NCBI RefSeq assembly: GCF_965638725.1
Contig: NC_134954.1
Location: forward strand, 4,707,001 to 4,771,000
From: Aptenodytes patagonicus
Taxonomy: Eukaryota > Chordata > Aves > Sphenisciformes > Spheniscidae
Reading direction: 5' to 3'
Length of the DNA: 64,000 nt
Shown piece after piece: positions 36,593-49,847 of this stretch; the first letter of the stretch is position 1; the number at the start of each line of letters is the position of its first letter. The translations under genes were made by a program, and so were the position numbers. Below the pieces are notes generated by a model. The model searched no databases and was not told where the DNA came from. It saw only the letters and a program-made list of their open reading frames with translations.

Positions 36593-39339
36593 GGAAATTC
36601 TGCATACATTTAGAAGTAATGATTTAGACAACATTTCCCTTGAATTAGTTCATTTTAAAAGAGAACAAAGGGTTTGTCCTGCTGGGTAGCTTTTCAGCAG
36701 GGATGCCCTGCCTGCCTTATTTCAGATCTGCAACATTATGTGGTTTCAATTAGTGGTAGCACTTGCAAAACTAGTAACGCAGACATTTTGGCATGAAATC
36801 TGACTCCAAGGCGGTGAAGGGTACTTAAGATCTACTCAGGGATGGGTGGAGAAATACAGTATATTTGAAACAGTGTTGATCATTTGTCATAATGGTGTCA
36901 CTTCTAAAAACCTCGCTGTATTTTTATAGGCTTGGCTTTTGATTTCTTCTTTGCCTCCCTGTTTAGAATTTGCTTTCCACTTACCTAGCATCCCTATTTC
37001 CTGTCTCTTTTGTCACCCGGCTACTTACTAGGCCCTCAGTTAAGTTTTTCTTCAGGCTTTTAGGGCAGAGAATTGTCCTAGCTAAACATGCTCAAAATAC
37101 TACAGTACTTACAATGCTTAACGTTTACAGAGTCCTCTTCCTCTTCAAAGACCTTTGCAAACACTAGTTACAATAAGAACAATCCTGCATTGTCAGGGAC
37201 TGACTGGTTTAACAGTCCGTCTGTCCCCTTAATGTTGTGAAGCAATTACTAAAATATCCTTTTAAGGCAAATGTTAATTCCTTTAACTTTGCAGTCAGGA
37301 AAGGAGAAGTGTTTAATACAGGAATGAAAGAAGCAACTGCTTGACAGGATTTGAACATGTATAACTAATATTTTTAGCAATAAAGTCAATAATTTGTCTC
37401 ACTATCACATCTATCATGGTGCTAAAGTAGTTTTTACAAAGACTTTCCTATATGCTACTCTAGTATGGTGATTGTCAACAATCTACAGCTCTGACTACAG
37501 CACAGATATGAGGACTTTTTTTCCAAGAGTTGCATTCCTAATCTCCACTAAAGGCCTTAGATTTGTTTTGGTGGTGCTGAAGGTTGGAGATCGAAAAGGA
37601 CCCTAACGATTGTCACCATGAATTTGTTTTGCTAGCCTAATGCTGGTAATAGACCTTATAAAAAAATCTTGCTTTAAAATTACCACATATTTGGTAATGT
37701 TTCATTTTGATACTTGTGGTTGCTCTCAGGCTGAAACAAAATTTAGGAGCTGCAAGTGGAGATGGAATGAAAGTGTGGAATGACTGCTCATGTCAAACCC
37801 CGCGGTATTCATCTGCTGAGTTATTCACGTGTCTGGTCAACAGCATTTATTTTTATCAGTGTCTACCTCAACCTTGCTTGCACAGCCATTTAGCCGTACT
37901 CTCACTCGCTAAGGGGCGGAGGAGGGAGCAAAGCATGGGACGTGGTTAGACTTTCTCTTTCTGATCCACTTAACAGAAACAAGAACATAAATGAGTAGTT
38001 AGGCGGCTGTGATCAAACTCATACGCAGCGTAGTTCAACTGAGTTAGACCTAGAATGCCAAATTTACCCCACACTTCTTCCCAGTCTCTGCAATGGGAGT
38101 GCCTTATTTTGGTAACAGTCTTTCTTTTTATATGACAGGTAATCCACAATGATCCACAGTCATACAAGCAGGCTTTTCCCAATTTCATTCAGACTGCTTA
38201 ACAGCTTTATTGCAATTCTAGGAATAAAGACGATCACATTTCACTGACTTAAGAGAGTAGGTTTAATGCACTGTGCCATTTGCCACCATCCTGACGGGCC
38301 TTTTTTGTGTGTGTGATTAATACATGTATTAATGCTAATAAAACACTTACGGAGTTTCCCAGATGTAGACATGGCCCCTTAATCCTTCCCTGTTCTGCTG
38401 GGGATAATCATTTTTACAACATGAGATCACTTGCACCAGTGAAGTGCATTTTAACACCTTTCGCTGTTATCTATATGAACTGATGATCCTAATAGAATCC
38501 CAGCAGTGCATTTAAACTTTATTTCCTGGGTTAATCAGGCTAAAAGACAGTTAACTAAGTTTCCCAAAGGGGGCCTTCTTTACATTAAAAAAAAAAGATG
38601 CTACTGGAATTGTTCATCACCAGAAATTTTGGTCATTGAGAAAAGAAAGGCAGCAACACTATAAAAAGAAAGGGTGTTTTTGTCTTATAGTGGACAGCAT
38701 GGCACACACACAAAAAAAGAGAGAAATATTTTCTGAACAAAGAAGTCAGGCCAGTCCCCCTCTTTTTTTGATCTTTAATCCCTTCTCTCCCAAGTAGAAT
38801 GGCAAAGGAGCCCTTCTCTCTTTCTAATAAATAGCTAGCAAAGGAAGGCATTCAATGCTATGTCCCTTTGATCAGCACAAAGCTGTGAGCGCCTGCCGCT
38901 TTTTTTTCTACCAGCTCTTGTTCCTGGTTAAAAGTGGAAGTAATACCCCCTGAAAGAAATACCCTAGGTGTCCTGCAAATCATCAATCCTATTTTTTCCC
39001 TTGTTGTTTTTCAGTGGCCCACCCTCCTGGCCTGAGCAACCCCCTTACTAACACCCGTCTTCCTCTTTCCACCCTTTTTCCAGAATACCAGTTTCATTTG
39101 ATACACAATTCAATGTGCCAGTCTGACCTACTGGGACCTTGCTGTCTGAGACTCTACCACTGCGCAGACAGGGGAAACCTTCCTGCTAGCAATAAACAAT
39201 GTTTACTTCCATACATTTATCTTCCCGTAAAGGAATTAAAAAATACTTCATCGACACAGCAAAGTGATTTTTGGAAATTAGCTTTTAATAATTTATAATA
39301 CAGGTCTAACTTTAAAAAAAGCACAACCCAAACAACAAA

Positions 39340-39640
39340 TAAAAAAAATTACAGGTTGTGCTTGACCGGGTATCTGAGATCCCATTTTGCTCCAATCTTC
39401 AGGCTGCTGCATTTCAGGCGACATCATTGCATCTCAGCAGTGAACAGTTTGCAAATATTGCTGCTTTCAGACAGGTCACTCCGCGCATTTTAAAGCAGGC
39501 TCCTTGTTTACTGCTCAGATTATCTGCAATCTGCATTTCTGCTCCTCACAGTGTCGGGACCTGATACAGTTTGCCAATATTATGTAAAGGAAATAATTCA
39601 CAAAGGCAAACAATTACAATCAAGTGTAGAACATGAGACT
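39340..39640. promoter_or_regulatory. Candidate conserved non-coding element
   Basis: About 300 bp with balanced composition, intact CpGs (for example GGCGACATC, TCCGCGCATTT, GTCGGGACC) and motifs such as TTTGCAAATATTG and ACAATTACAATCAA, without low-complexity decay. A 68-codon frame crosses it but shows no domain. The look is that of a deeply conserved enhancer; this is inference only. Confidence 0.28.
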
Positions 39641-39681
39641 GGCTGGTAATGGGAGAGCAGGGCAGAGGCTTTGGTATCTGC

Positions 39682-39693
39682 GTGTGTGTGTGT
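39682..39693 (+). repeat. (GT)6 microsatellite
   Basis: Twelve bases of alternating G and T, followed by a G-rich stretch. Confidence 0.8.
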
Positions 39694-40250
39694 ATAAAGG
39701 GTTGGAGGGGGGAGGAACGGGGGAGTAAGGAAAAGCACGGTATAAAAGATCATTATTACTAGACAATGTCATATCCTTAGTGACATGTAATGATGTTTAA
39801 ATACCTTTGCCATTTCCCCCTGGTGATTGCCGCACTGGGTGCGTTCTGTGTGCCTATAGAGGTATGTTTTTCAAAAATCAGGATGGAGTGAATGCCGCTC
39901 GTTGTTCTGGCTGCAAAATGTCAAACTGCAGTGGAAAGAAATACAGCATTGCAGTGGTGGTGCACTGAGGCCCCCGGTAGGAAAGCAGGAGCTATTAAGT
40001 GGAAAATTCCTGCAGAGGACGTGTTTCCATTTCTAATGCGAAGAAAGAGGGTGTTGTTTGAGGCTGCAGGTCTGTGGAAAATACAGAAAACACAGGGAAG
40101 ATGAGAAAATGACCTCATTGAACTCTGAGAACTTAAGCAAACAAACAGCTTCAGCCAACATACCACATTCTTGCGGTGCTTCTGCCCAAACAACAAATTG
40201 ACCTATAAGTTATATAATCACCCACGCGCCCCCGTGCCCCATGTAAATCT

Positions 40251-40276
40251 GGGGGGGGGGGGAGGAGGGAGAAGGG
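40251..40276 (+). repeat. G12 run with following G-triplets (possible G-quadruplex)
   Basis: A run of twelve G is followed by AGGAGGGAGAAGGG, which supplies enough G-triplets with short loops for an intramolecular G-quadruplex on the plus strand. The long homopolymer is also a common site of sequencing and assembly error. Confidence 0.6.
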
Positions 40277-40889
40277 TTTTCTTCACTACAGGGAGAGTGT
40301 GCGTGTGGGGGGATAAGCAGTAAAAACCTGCTGCATTAGGGAAGACTATATGGGGGTGAGCTGCCTGTCCCCCCATACCACCACCTTCCCACCCCAAATG
40401 GAGTACTCACATGAGGTTCAGGTTTAATTGCGCTCTGAATACCAGCAGAATGATGGCACTAGTTGTTTATTATAGTATGAACTATTTCAGTACAGCATAA
40501 ATTTTCCATTTCAAAGGATCCTGAATGCCTGCAGGGAAGGGACCAGGTTTTGTGAGCAGAGGGTGGCCTCCGTAAAAGTTGGTGGGGGTTTCATCTTTAG
40601 GGATGGTTACAACTGCATTCTTTGAACCTGACTGGGGGGGCCCTGGGGAGCATGTTTAGGGTCCGTGTTTCCCCCTGTAGAGGCCCCCTGTAGTGTTGAC
40701 TTGGACTGCCTGAGTCACCGTTTTATATCAACTGAACAAATCCTAGTGTAAAAATGCAGGGGCTAACCAAAGGCCATGGGTTCTTCTGTGGCGGTTGTTG
40801 TTTCTACATAGCTCCAGCCTGGCAGAAAAGGAAGAGGTATGCCAGCATCCCCAGCATCTGACTGTGCTGAAAGGTTTGATTAGTTGTGC

Positions 40890-41070
40890 AAATGCTTGCC
40901 TCGGTGTATTTCCAATAGCTAATTACTTGAACATAACAAAGTTATTAATTGGCAGAACAGCAGATAAACCATAATTCTTAGTTTACAATGAAATTACTTA
41001 CAAATCAGAAAAGGGCTTTTCTGTTAACTAATAGTACATTTGCTGTGGGAAATGCCACCATGTATTTCCA
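40890..41070. promoter_or_regulatory. Candidate enhancer with several homeodomain-type sites
   Basis: TAGCTAATTACTTG, GTTATTAATTGGC and GAAATTACTTAC lie within 100 bp, followed by CACCATGTATTTCC. Repeat-free and evenly composed. Only motif density supports it. Confidence 0.2.
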
Positions 41071-44000
41071 ATGTGCGCTTTTAATGGACAGGGCTTTTTT
41101 TTTTCTCGTTTACGCTATTAAAATCCTGTTGTCGCCCAGTTGCGGGTGATTTTATGCACAACTAAAACCTGCTCTACCTTCCAGCATTTTGCATGGACTT
41201 TGCCTGTGATAGGCATGTTAGTTTTGAAAGGTACTTGCAACTTTGAAGACTGCACGATGCTTTAAGGAAAAGCATAACTATAAGCAGATAAAGTGTTTGA
41301 TCTTGAAGGTGCGTCTCTAAGCATATGCATAGGAATGGGCAGGATTCAAATATTAGCAGCAAAGAAAAAGCAGCTGACACAAGTCACGAACTAGATGCAC
41401 ATTCAAATTTCATGTAAGCTGCTATTTCGATCCTGTGGTTTGATCCATTCTGTCATTGGATTAGAGACCGCTAGCCATGAATGCGCTGAGGTATAATTCA
41501 GAAAACCCCAGCAGCTGTAAGGAGCTGACTAGATTCAGTGCTCAGCTTCCCTCACCAAAACGTTTTAGAGCAAGATAAAGTGAATTAAAGGTGGGTGCTG
41601 AGGAGAAAGTGAGACCATCCCAAACTTGATCCAAAAATGCAACCCTTGCCTCTTGCAGGGTTTGAAAAATGTGGTTAAATTACCATTTTTTCCTTTCCAG
41701 TTTGACATCTCCTTGAATATCTGGAACACAAGGCAAAAAATGACAGATTACATACTACAAAAAATCTGTACATACAAGACTGTCAGCATTATTTTGTAGG
41801 CATGCTTTAAGTTCTTTGGACAAAGATCAAAAAAGGTGGGTGAAGATTGGGGTACGTGGCTAAATCAAACTGAAATTCTCCCCCAGCTGTTAAGTATTGC
41901 TTTTCAAGGCTCCAGATGCCACTTATTTCAGGTATGGAGGAGATAGTGTTGTGGTAATACAAACAGGAAATAATTCTGATCTATGTAGCTCAGATCTGAA
42001 AACCAATTTGCCCAGAATCCAGCGCTGTTTCAGTTTAACCCTAAATGCCTGCATCCTCTGCAGCACAATGGCCAAAAGACATTCAAGAGCTCCACAGCGT
42101 TGTGTTATTCCCTTTCTGGGAATGTTTAACCAGGGCAAACTATATAGTGCAGCATTTCTGCACGATGCCATGGATTCTGTTTCTCTTTTCCTCGTGCTGT
42201 GTAACTAAGGGGCACTGTAAGGGGCGCATAACTTACAGACGAGAACGGCTTTCTCCTCCACGCTCTGACAGGAAATAAAAAGCTCCCAAAAAAATCGAGA
42301 GAAAAACAAACATTGTGAATGACAAAAAGAAGCACTGCCAAAACAAAAGAGTCTCCTGCACCTAATAAAAGGAAAAAGGCAGATTTTTGCTCATCCTTAC
42401 CTTGTCGCTGCAAATGGCAAGAAAAAGAAAGACGTAAGGAGCGCCCTGTGTATCGTTAGGGCTCTGGAGTTTAGCACCCATTGCAGGATTAAGTCTTCTG
42501 AGGAGTGCAGGGCTTTGGTTACACTTTCCCTCTGCTTTTTATAGGTTCTTTGTCTTTTACATAGCGGACTCGGCTCATAGCAGAGCTTCTGTTTTGCGTT
42601 CAGTTTGGAAGACTTTAGATATCTAAAGAGACTTGTAAGAGACTATTTTAAATAAAAACTTAGATAAAACTGGGTGATGAAGTTCAAACCTGAGCCAAGG
42701 AGATTGCAGGCAAGCCACGTTCAGCTCCTGCCAATGCGCCTCAGTCCAGCCCTATATTACGCTTTCAGAAGTGTGCAGAAATGCTTGGTCAAACTAACCT
42801 GTGCAGGAGTTTCATGAAGCACAAAAATAGGTAATAGAATAAACCAAAGAATTAATGCTTTGTGAGCTGTCCTTCTTTGTGTCACAGTGAAAGAGCCACA
42901 GAAATCATTGATCAAGATCTGGCCTTTATTTCTTTGTTCTTTTATTTTAAATCATCAGATTCATCACAGTTGGGAAATGTGAGCTGTCAGCATGCCCAAG
43001 CTAGCTTCAGCACTGTCTGCTTGTTCTGACCATAGTGGAAATAGGAGACTTGGCCTCTGACCACTGATGGAAGCATTGAATCCCTAGTATTTTACTATCA
43101 CTGATTGTATGGGTCTGGTTTCCTACCTTTTATGAATCTAAGAGCTTGAAAGAAGTTTTGAGACCAGTGCCTGTAGAGGACCCGTGTGTGAATTGGTCTC
43201 CCTCCTTGTTTTGCAGTTCAGATGACCCCCAGTTTGGACAACTGGAGAATGAGGACCCCAGGACATGCTGAAGAGTAAGCTTAATGTTTTATCTGGATGC
43301 AGAAAGCAAGCCTGTTGGTCTATGGTTTCATACTGAGGCAGGAACAAAAAAGGAAACTTCACAGTAGGATGTATACACAGGACTTTCATGGATAAAATGT
43401 GTGTAATCTGCCCCAGCACTAACAAGGTGGAGACCTTTATCTGTCTTAGGACCCATAGCTCAAGATGTGGGTCCTGCTTAGGAGCCACAGAAGGCAACAA
43501 GAATCATCAGGCGTTTAGAAACCATGTCTTGGGAAAGCATTGGGCTTTCAAGAGCTTGAAGGGCAGCTGTAAAGAAGGAGGTGATCTGTGTTTTCCATGT
43601 CCATTGGAACAAGAATTGGCTCAAATTATATTAAGACAGAATTATCTTGGACTAATGAAAAACCTTATGTTGAGTGATAAGAGGAGGTACAAGTACAAAA
43701 CTGAAAGCATTCCCCTGAATGCAGATCCTCCCACATATCAGAGGAGATACATAAATCAAAGTGTGGGTCAGTTTATGCTTGGAAAAAGGTTTGACTCAGC
43801 TAGGGGTTGAGTGCTGCTCAGCTAGTTTTGACGCAACTGGGTGATGCCAGCCGCTCATGAAAAAGGCACGGTGGTAGAATAGGACCAACGTTTGAGAGTG
43901 CTGGCACAATGGAAGGCTTTGGGAGGGTTTGGACCTTGTTGTTCCCAGCTTCTTGAAGGATCTAAGTCACAGTTGACCCCTACAGATACATATAGATATG

Positions 44001-44135
44001 TATGTTTCTTACAGCAACTGACCCGGCAATGAGGAGCACTCGATTAGACTTTCTGCAGACTGATCTGTTTGCCGTGCAAGAGCCTAACCATTAAAATGGA
44101 AACAAGGCTAAAATTTGCCTCCTCTGTTGAAACAG

Positions 44136-44190
44136 TCAGTTTCAATAGAACTTCCTCCAGTTCTACACCAGTGAAGCTAAGTTAAATCGC
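44136..44190. repeat. Fragment of ancient palindromic repeat
   Basis: TTTCAATAGAACTTCCTCCA followed by TTCTACACCAGTGAAGCTAA reproduces the order 'tcaatgga-gtt-actcca ... tacaccagtgtaac' of the ancient repeat better preserved at 59739-60005. Diverged but recognisable by eye. Confidence 0.4.
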
Positions 44191-45504
44191 ATGTGAGGCA
44201 AGACAATACAGATACTAAAGATCTGAGTCAAGGTCAATCACGATTTGTCTTACCTATGTCTTAAGGAGAGCTACTTGGAGATCATTAATTTCTATAATGT
44301 GTATTGCTAAAAGAAGTCCATGGGGTTCAGGGAGAAGCGATCAGGGAGGCTTTTAATATACTCCCTTTTCTGCTTTTGGTTGTGATTCACGTAAGTAATG
44401 AGTATGATGCTGAACTTACTCTATCCAGCATGGTGGGAATGTTACCTAGTGTCACTAACAAGTATTTAGTCTGATTCAGCCCCATAAGCCCCCCACCACA
44501 TAGAAGCTAATTGCGAGGATTAGGGCACACCAAGACACTCAAGCTCCACTCCTGTGGGTTTGGGGAGAAACAACACATTTAAACATTCCAGCTACAGTTC
44601 CCTTGGCAACGTACATAACAACAACTCAGTAAAACTATGGGTTTCTGTTTTCTTAACTCTTCAGGACATTGACTGAATGAATACTTCCTTGAGGAAACAG
44701 TTCAGTCAACCAGATATACTCAAACACTCTTAAATCCAGCAGGCCTTTTCTCCTTACAAAAACAACAGCACTTGAATTCCATGTCAAACTGATCTCCTCC
44801 CCTAGCATTAAAGGGTTTAATTCAAACACACACATATACCATTAGCAAATCCTCCGTAGGAATCTGCATGAAAAAAGACAGTAAAAACCAATCCCAAAAC
44901 GTGAATGTTTCATATCATTATAAAGTTCCTGTAGATCAGAGGACACAGAGAAAAATACACAAGAAATTCTATAAAGTGCATAAGTACTCTTAAGAAACAA
45001 AACAATATTGGCATTTGTGTAGATTATAGAACACAATATTGTTCCTGTCAGTTATAGCAATAATAATTTCTATAGCAACTTTATAATGATTCCTCTGGGA
45101 ATTTAAAATATTAACTAATACTATGAAATAATAAGATTTATACCATCTTTGTGAAATACACGAGATCTGTCCCCGAGGCTATTCCACTGCCCAATGAACT
45201 GGAATTTCTTGTGATGTTAAGCACATCTGCTTTTTAGCAGTGGCCGTTCCTATCACACAAAAGTTTGGAAGAGGAACCTCCAGCTGAATGCACGTGCAGG
45301 GTGGTGGAAGTCACCAGACCTCACCTGCACCTCACAAAGAGCTGGTGTAGATTTTGGGCTGTCGTTAGTAGGCAGAATTAACGAACGTGCTCACAAGGCC
45401 TCAGTTAATAGCTGCAACACCAATGGCATTCTGCAGGTTTATTTAAGACAATGGTCTGTCCCCTATTGTCTTCCTCAGAAGTTGAGGTTTATGAAAGCAA
45501 AACA

Positions 45505-45531
45505 TTTACCCTAGGGACCTTTACCCTAGGG
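45505..45531 (+). repeat. Short tandem duplication of TTTACCCTAGGG
   Basis: TTTACCCTAGGG occurs at 45505-45516 and again at 45520-45531 with ACC between. It is probably a small slippage duplication. Confidence 0.8.
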
Positions 45532-47099
45532 TGGGGTCATCAAATGATGTGTAGCCATTTTCTGAAGAGAACTTGCCTTGCTTCCTCAACATACAAGAAG
45601 TGACCTGATCTAGCTTTTTAGGAGAGCAAGAGAAACCATCAGTACCTAGGATAAGCCTATAACTATTCCTTAACTACCAGTGCACTGATGCACACTTACT
45701 TACACAAAGGAAGAGATTGAAACTACAAAACTAAATCAGGGATCAAACAGATGTCGGTGCAGTCTAAAGCAATTACAGTTCATAACCCAGTTTTTTCCCC
45801 CTTTTTCTCTGTGAGCTTTAATTTTTGTTGTTTTCAAAAGGAGCCTGCATGACCCTCCCTTAGATCTTCCATCCCATGATGGGGAGGCACCTTGTCACAT
45901 TTGTAGCTTCAAGCAGATACAAGAAAGAGTAAGTACACCTGCAAAATTGTTGAAGGCTCTTTAGCCTTAAACATCTAAGGCTCCATCGCTCCAGCATTGC
46001 TCTCCATCGATGGAGAGTGCTCACCTTCTCCTCTGCAGCAGCTTCTATGTAAATCTCTGGGAAGCAGACCCGCGCCCCACCTCCTCCCTCAGCCTTAGCT
46101 CACAACAGTTTGTTAAAGATTATGCAGCATCTTCGCTAACGCGTGGTTGCCAGGGCATCCTTGTTCCCTCGCCAACTACTATACTAAGGTTTTACTGGCA
46201 GCCATCCAGCTGTGCTTCATTTAGGAACCTCTGCAGCAGTAAAGGATGTGTTTTCCCAGTTTACTGGAGAAATACGTCAGTTTGTTGCTTGTCTTCTAAA
46301 GACCCTAAGCATTTGGGGAAGCAGTAACTTTTCACAGAGGACTGTAAGACAGGGAGCCTCTCTTCTCCCTGTTCTCTACAAACCAGAATTTAAATCTTAC
46401 TGCAGAGAGCTTGGATTTTGCACTAACCCAGCTAGTGTGGATCCTAGACAACGTCAGTGTGGCACTGTACCCAGACCAGCACAGGCACAGAGCCACACAT
46501 GGCGATACCTTCTACAAATGGGCTGGTAACCCTTAGGTTTTTTCTGTGCAATGTGGCGGTATTGTCTTGCTTGGGAGGAGAGAGAGTGTCTTAGCATGTG
46601 CTGCTGTTTCTATATATCCCATTTCGCTAAAGATTTTACAGCATCACAGCAACACAAATCTCAGCTAACATTGCTTTTAATGTCAAGTTTTCTTGGGGCA
46701 ACTGTATTTAAGATGGAAGGAGTATGATGGCACTAGACAGCTATGAAAGGGCCTTGCTTTAGTGTTGGTGACACCCAAAGATGTAGCAATGCTATGGCCG
46801 ATTCCGGGCTGGACTTCTGCCCAACGGCTTGAACGGGTTTTGGTTACAGAAGCTGATTGCAGGATACATGGTGCCAGCAGCAGGCACAAACTGTTGCCAT
46901 TGCAGTAGTACGTGTCCAGAGAGAGCCCAAGGCCAGTACCGAGGCTGAATGAAAAGCCAGAGGGAGGGTCACAACAAGAGGACAGCTTGAGAGGTATTTA
47001 TTGCTCATGCCATGATTCTTCTGTCTGTTAAAGCCTCCAGGGTGTCACTGCTCTTGAATTTCTAATTGCTGAAACAATTAATGAGGTGCATTTGTGCCC

Positions 47100-47118
47100 T
47101 TAGCGCCGTCTCGTGGTA
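47100..47118 (-). promoter_or_regulatory. Possible CTCF site (minus strand, imperfect)
   Basis: The minus strand reads ACCACGAGACGGCGCTA, close to the CTCF core CCASYAGRKGGCRSY with about two mismatches. Its CpGs have survived in AT-rich surroundings. Low confidence. Confidence 0.25.
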
Positions 47119-48050
47119 ACTTTATAGTAGCATTCATGCAGTAAGTGCCAGATAAAGAAAGGAGGGGGGCATCCAGATGGAGATAGGATTTACTGGGTTA
47201 TATATTCCTGCTGTCCCCAAAGTAGAACAGGGTTCCACGCACTAAGGAAAGTATAATTTAGACTGAAAAAGATCAATAAAAGGCAGATGCCGCCATCACT
47301 TCAGCTGTCACTCATACACCTAACAACTGCTGCCTCTATGTCAGTCCTTTATCCGAGAATTATTCCAACCTAAACTACACGTACCTTGGAATAGGCAAGT
47401 GGAACGGGCAGGGAAAGTTTCCTTTTTCAAGCTTTTTATTTTGAAAAGGCAAGAAATAGAGCCCTGTGTTTAAGACCAGGAGTGCTGCACAAATTCAAGT
47501 TTTGGAGGTCTCTTTACAGCCTTAGGCAATTTGTTATAATAGCGTCTATACAATTTTGCTAATTTGGGCAGCAGTTTACAGTCAAATCCTGGCACCCTTT
47601 TTATCTGTACTACTTATGTGTTGGCTTACACTCTGGCTTTAGCCTGGGAGAAGCCAACCAGGTTCTCTAGACAGGGGAAGTCAAGGCAAATTAAACACCA
47701 GATCGCATTTAAGGTTTCTCCCTGCAGGATGGGTAAGCCTCACTTAAATCACTATTCTGAGACTGGAAGCACAGCTATTGAGGACAGGCCAGATGCAAGC
47801 CAGGTCTAGTTCCCAAAGCGTAGAGTGGATTAAAAGGTATGATTGTGGATCTAGTTAGGGAAACTTTAACATAGCTTGTAACAGATGAGCTAAGAATGAT
47901 ATGCATTACTAGCACAAAAGTAGAGATTTTTGCACTCTAAGGCTGTCTTAGCTATCACTTAAATGTGCTATGTAATAGAAGTGGCTGATCCCAAAGACAT
48001 ATGTCAGACTAGTTCACGGACTGAGTCGCATTGTCAGTGGACTACATTTT

Positions 48051-48111
48051 ATATATATTTAAATATATATACACACACATAATAATGCATAAGAATTATA
48101 TATATGTGTAC
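48051..48111. repeat. AT/AC dinucleotide repeat with a 20-bp perfect palindrome
   Basis: Positions 48051-48070 form a perfect palindrome (ATATATATTT followed by its reverse complement), followed by ACACACACAT and TATATATATGTGTA segments. A simple-sequence tract prone to cruciform formation and length change. Confidence 0.75.
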
Positions 48112-49249
48112 TGCTTCTGATTGATAGTACCTGAACTATTTATGCTCTAGTCTTGCTAGGGGAAAGGTCATTGTATTTGCAATTCATTAGATCTCCAAAG
48201 AAATAGTAAACACTGTATCTGTGCTATTAAGTAAATCTCTAAGAGGCCAGAAAAGCAATGTAATAGCAAAAGAAAAGATGGCAGATGAATTATAGAGCTA
48301 CAATCAAGCCTTACCCTGATACCACCCAAGAAGGCCTGATCATCAGTATTCAGCCCTCAGTATCGCACCTATAGCTTTAGTGTTTCAGACCTAAAAAAAA
48401 CCCAACCCAAAACAAACCCAAGAATTTGGCTTTTGTTCACTGTGTGAAAGGGGAGTGTGTAGCTCCTCACATAGTCCCACAGGACATGCAGAATTCAGTA
48501 ACTCGCTCTATACAACCTTTCGCTGGAGGAATGTGCAGGCAGCAAAAGTATTTGTGATACTAATTAAAGACTAGAAAATCCTCATTTAGGAAAATGCCCC
48601 TTGGCAGGGTATTTCAAAATAAACTAAACATATTTCTGTCCAAAGTGACGGAAAGGGCTGTATTTTTCAACTTAGAGAAACGGGGATTAAAAATGCACCC
48701 TGGTTGGGGTAAAATGGGTTATAAAAATGAGACATAAAGCCTTTTACTTCAGTGACAACAAGGGTCCAAACTAAAGAATGGTCCTTTAGTCTAAGGACTG
48801 AAAAATAACAGACATCTAGATAGAATAAAGTCTCATTTAATATTACAAGCTATTTGAAAAATTGGTAGCCCTCTTCCTGAAATAAAGCAATGAAAAAATG
48901 TCACTCTTTTTGTCACAAAAAAAAAAAAAGTGAAAATGTTATAACCAATATTATGGCTCAGTGGAACACAACCTATAGTTACAGCACCAAATTTTACCAA
49001 AAGAAAGACTTTTAAAACTGAGACAGTATTTTGAGACCATATGGTACCCGAATCTAAAACTTGGAACATTTTGACCAACTTCATTTTGTATGGACCTTGT
49101 CAGAGTAGCAAAAAAACATCAAAGGTAAATTAATAGGGTATCTGGAAAGACCTGCACAACGCACAGTTTTGCTGATGAAAGGTAATGCGCACAGCATGAA
49201 CCGATATTAATAAGTGTACAAAATAATGTGTTATCCCTCACAGTATATA

Positions 49250-49560
49250 TAAATGTTGGCTATACTCATGGTTTTTTTGAAGTACTGTTGTCATGGCTAC
49301 CATTCAGCTGTCTTTATGTTTTAATATGCCCTGTTTTGTAAGGTTGAGGTTCAATTCAAGTTCATATGAAGCAAATCAACTGAAGTTTTCAGATGTGGTC
49401 TCTTATTTAATGTGCATCATTTTCTGAGAGGCCAACTTGAAATACATTTGGCATGATTTTAAGAGATGTCAAGCACCTTCAGATGCAGCAGAAGTCAATG
49501 CCCTGTATGCAGTGACTGAGTCATGAATAATCTGCCAAACGGCACAATCCATAACGGTCT
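49250..49560. promoter_or_regulatory. Candidate regulatory block with X-box-like and AP-1 sites
   Basis: A repeat-free block holds GTTGTCATGGCTAC (49287-49300), which matches the RFX X-box consensus at 12 of 14 positions and is nearly palindromic. A TGAGTCA AP-1 site lies at 49517-49523. Both are good matches to known motifs, but such matches occur by chance in a window of this size. Confidence 0.22.
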
Positions 49561-49832
49561 TATTTTAAAAAGCTATAAACCTGTTTCAGTTGGTGTAGGG
49601 ACTGTTTCTGTACTCCTACAGGCTGAACCTACCACCATTAGACACTGAATGGACAACGTGTCATTCTCTCAGCAGCATTTATTTATTTGTCTGCAGCTAT
49701 AGGAATGCTTGACTGTAATGTTGTAAAACATCAATTCCTATGTGTAACTTCAATATCCAATACTTTTGGTCCATTGAAATGGAAAACTCCATTTCCCCTT
49801 TCCTTTTGCAAATGTCCTCGTGTTCAAATGTT

Positions 49833-49847
49833 GGGGGGTGGGGGGGG
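49833..49847 (+). repeat. G-rich tract
   Basis: GGGGGGTGGGGGGGG; can form a G-quadruplex and is a likely sequencing trouble spot. Confidence 0.7.

Larger units (their letters stand above)
36406..44135. other. Non-coding stretch rich in candidate regulatory DNA
   Basis: No gene recognised. It holds G-rich tracts (36571-36592, 40251-40276), a (GT)6 run (39682-39693) and two candidate conserved blocks (39340-39640, 40890-41070). The longest open frame, 140 codons at 43388-43810, has no recognised domain. No transposon was recognised apart from a small ancient-repeat fragment at each end. Confidence 0.5.

Noticed and set aside
37585..37620. AAGGTTGGAGATCG, resembling a CR1 3' end
   Set aside because: Only a short match without the following CR1 3' UTR or octamers.
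40672..40700. CCCCCTGTAG repeats resembling a CTCF core
   Set aside because: Spacing of the core is off by one base compared with the consensus, so no site was called.
43388..43810. 140-codon open frame starting with a Cys-rich stretch (possible zinc finger)
   Set aside because: Cys and His spacing does not fit a C2H2, RING or other zinc-binding pattern, and no other gene-like feature surrounds it.
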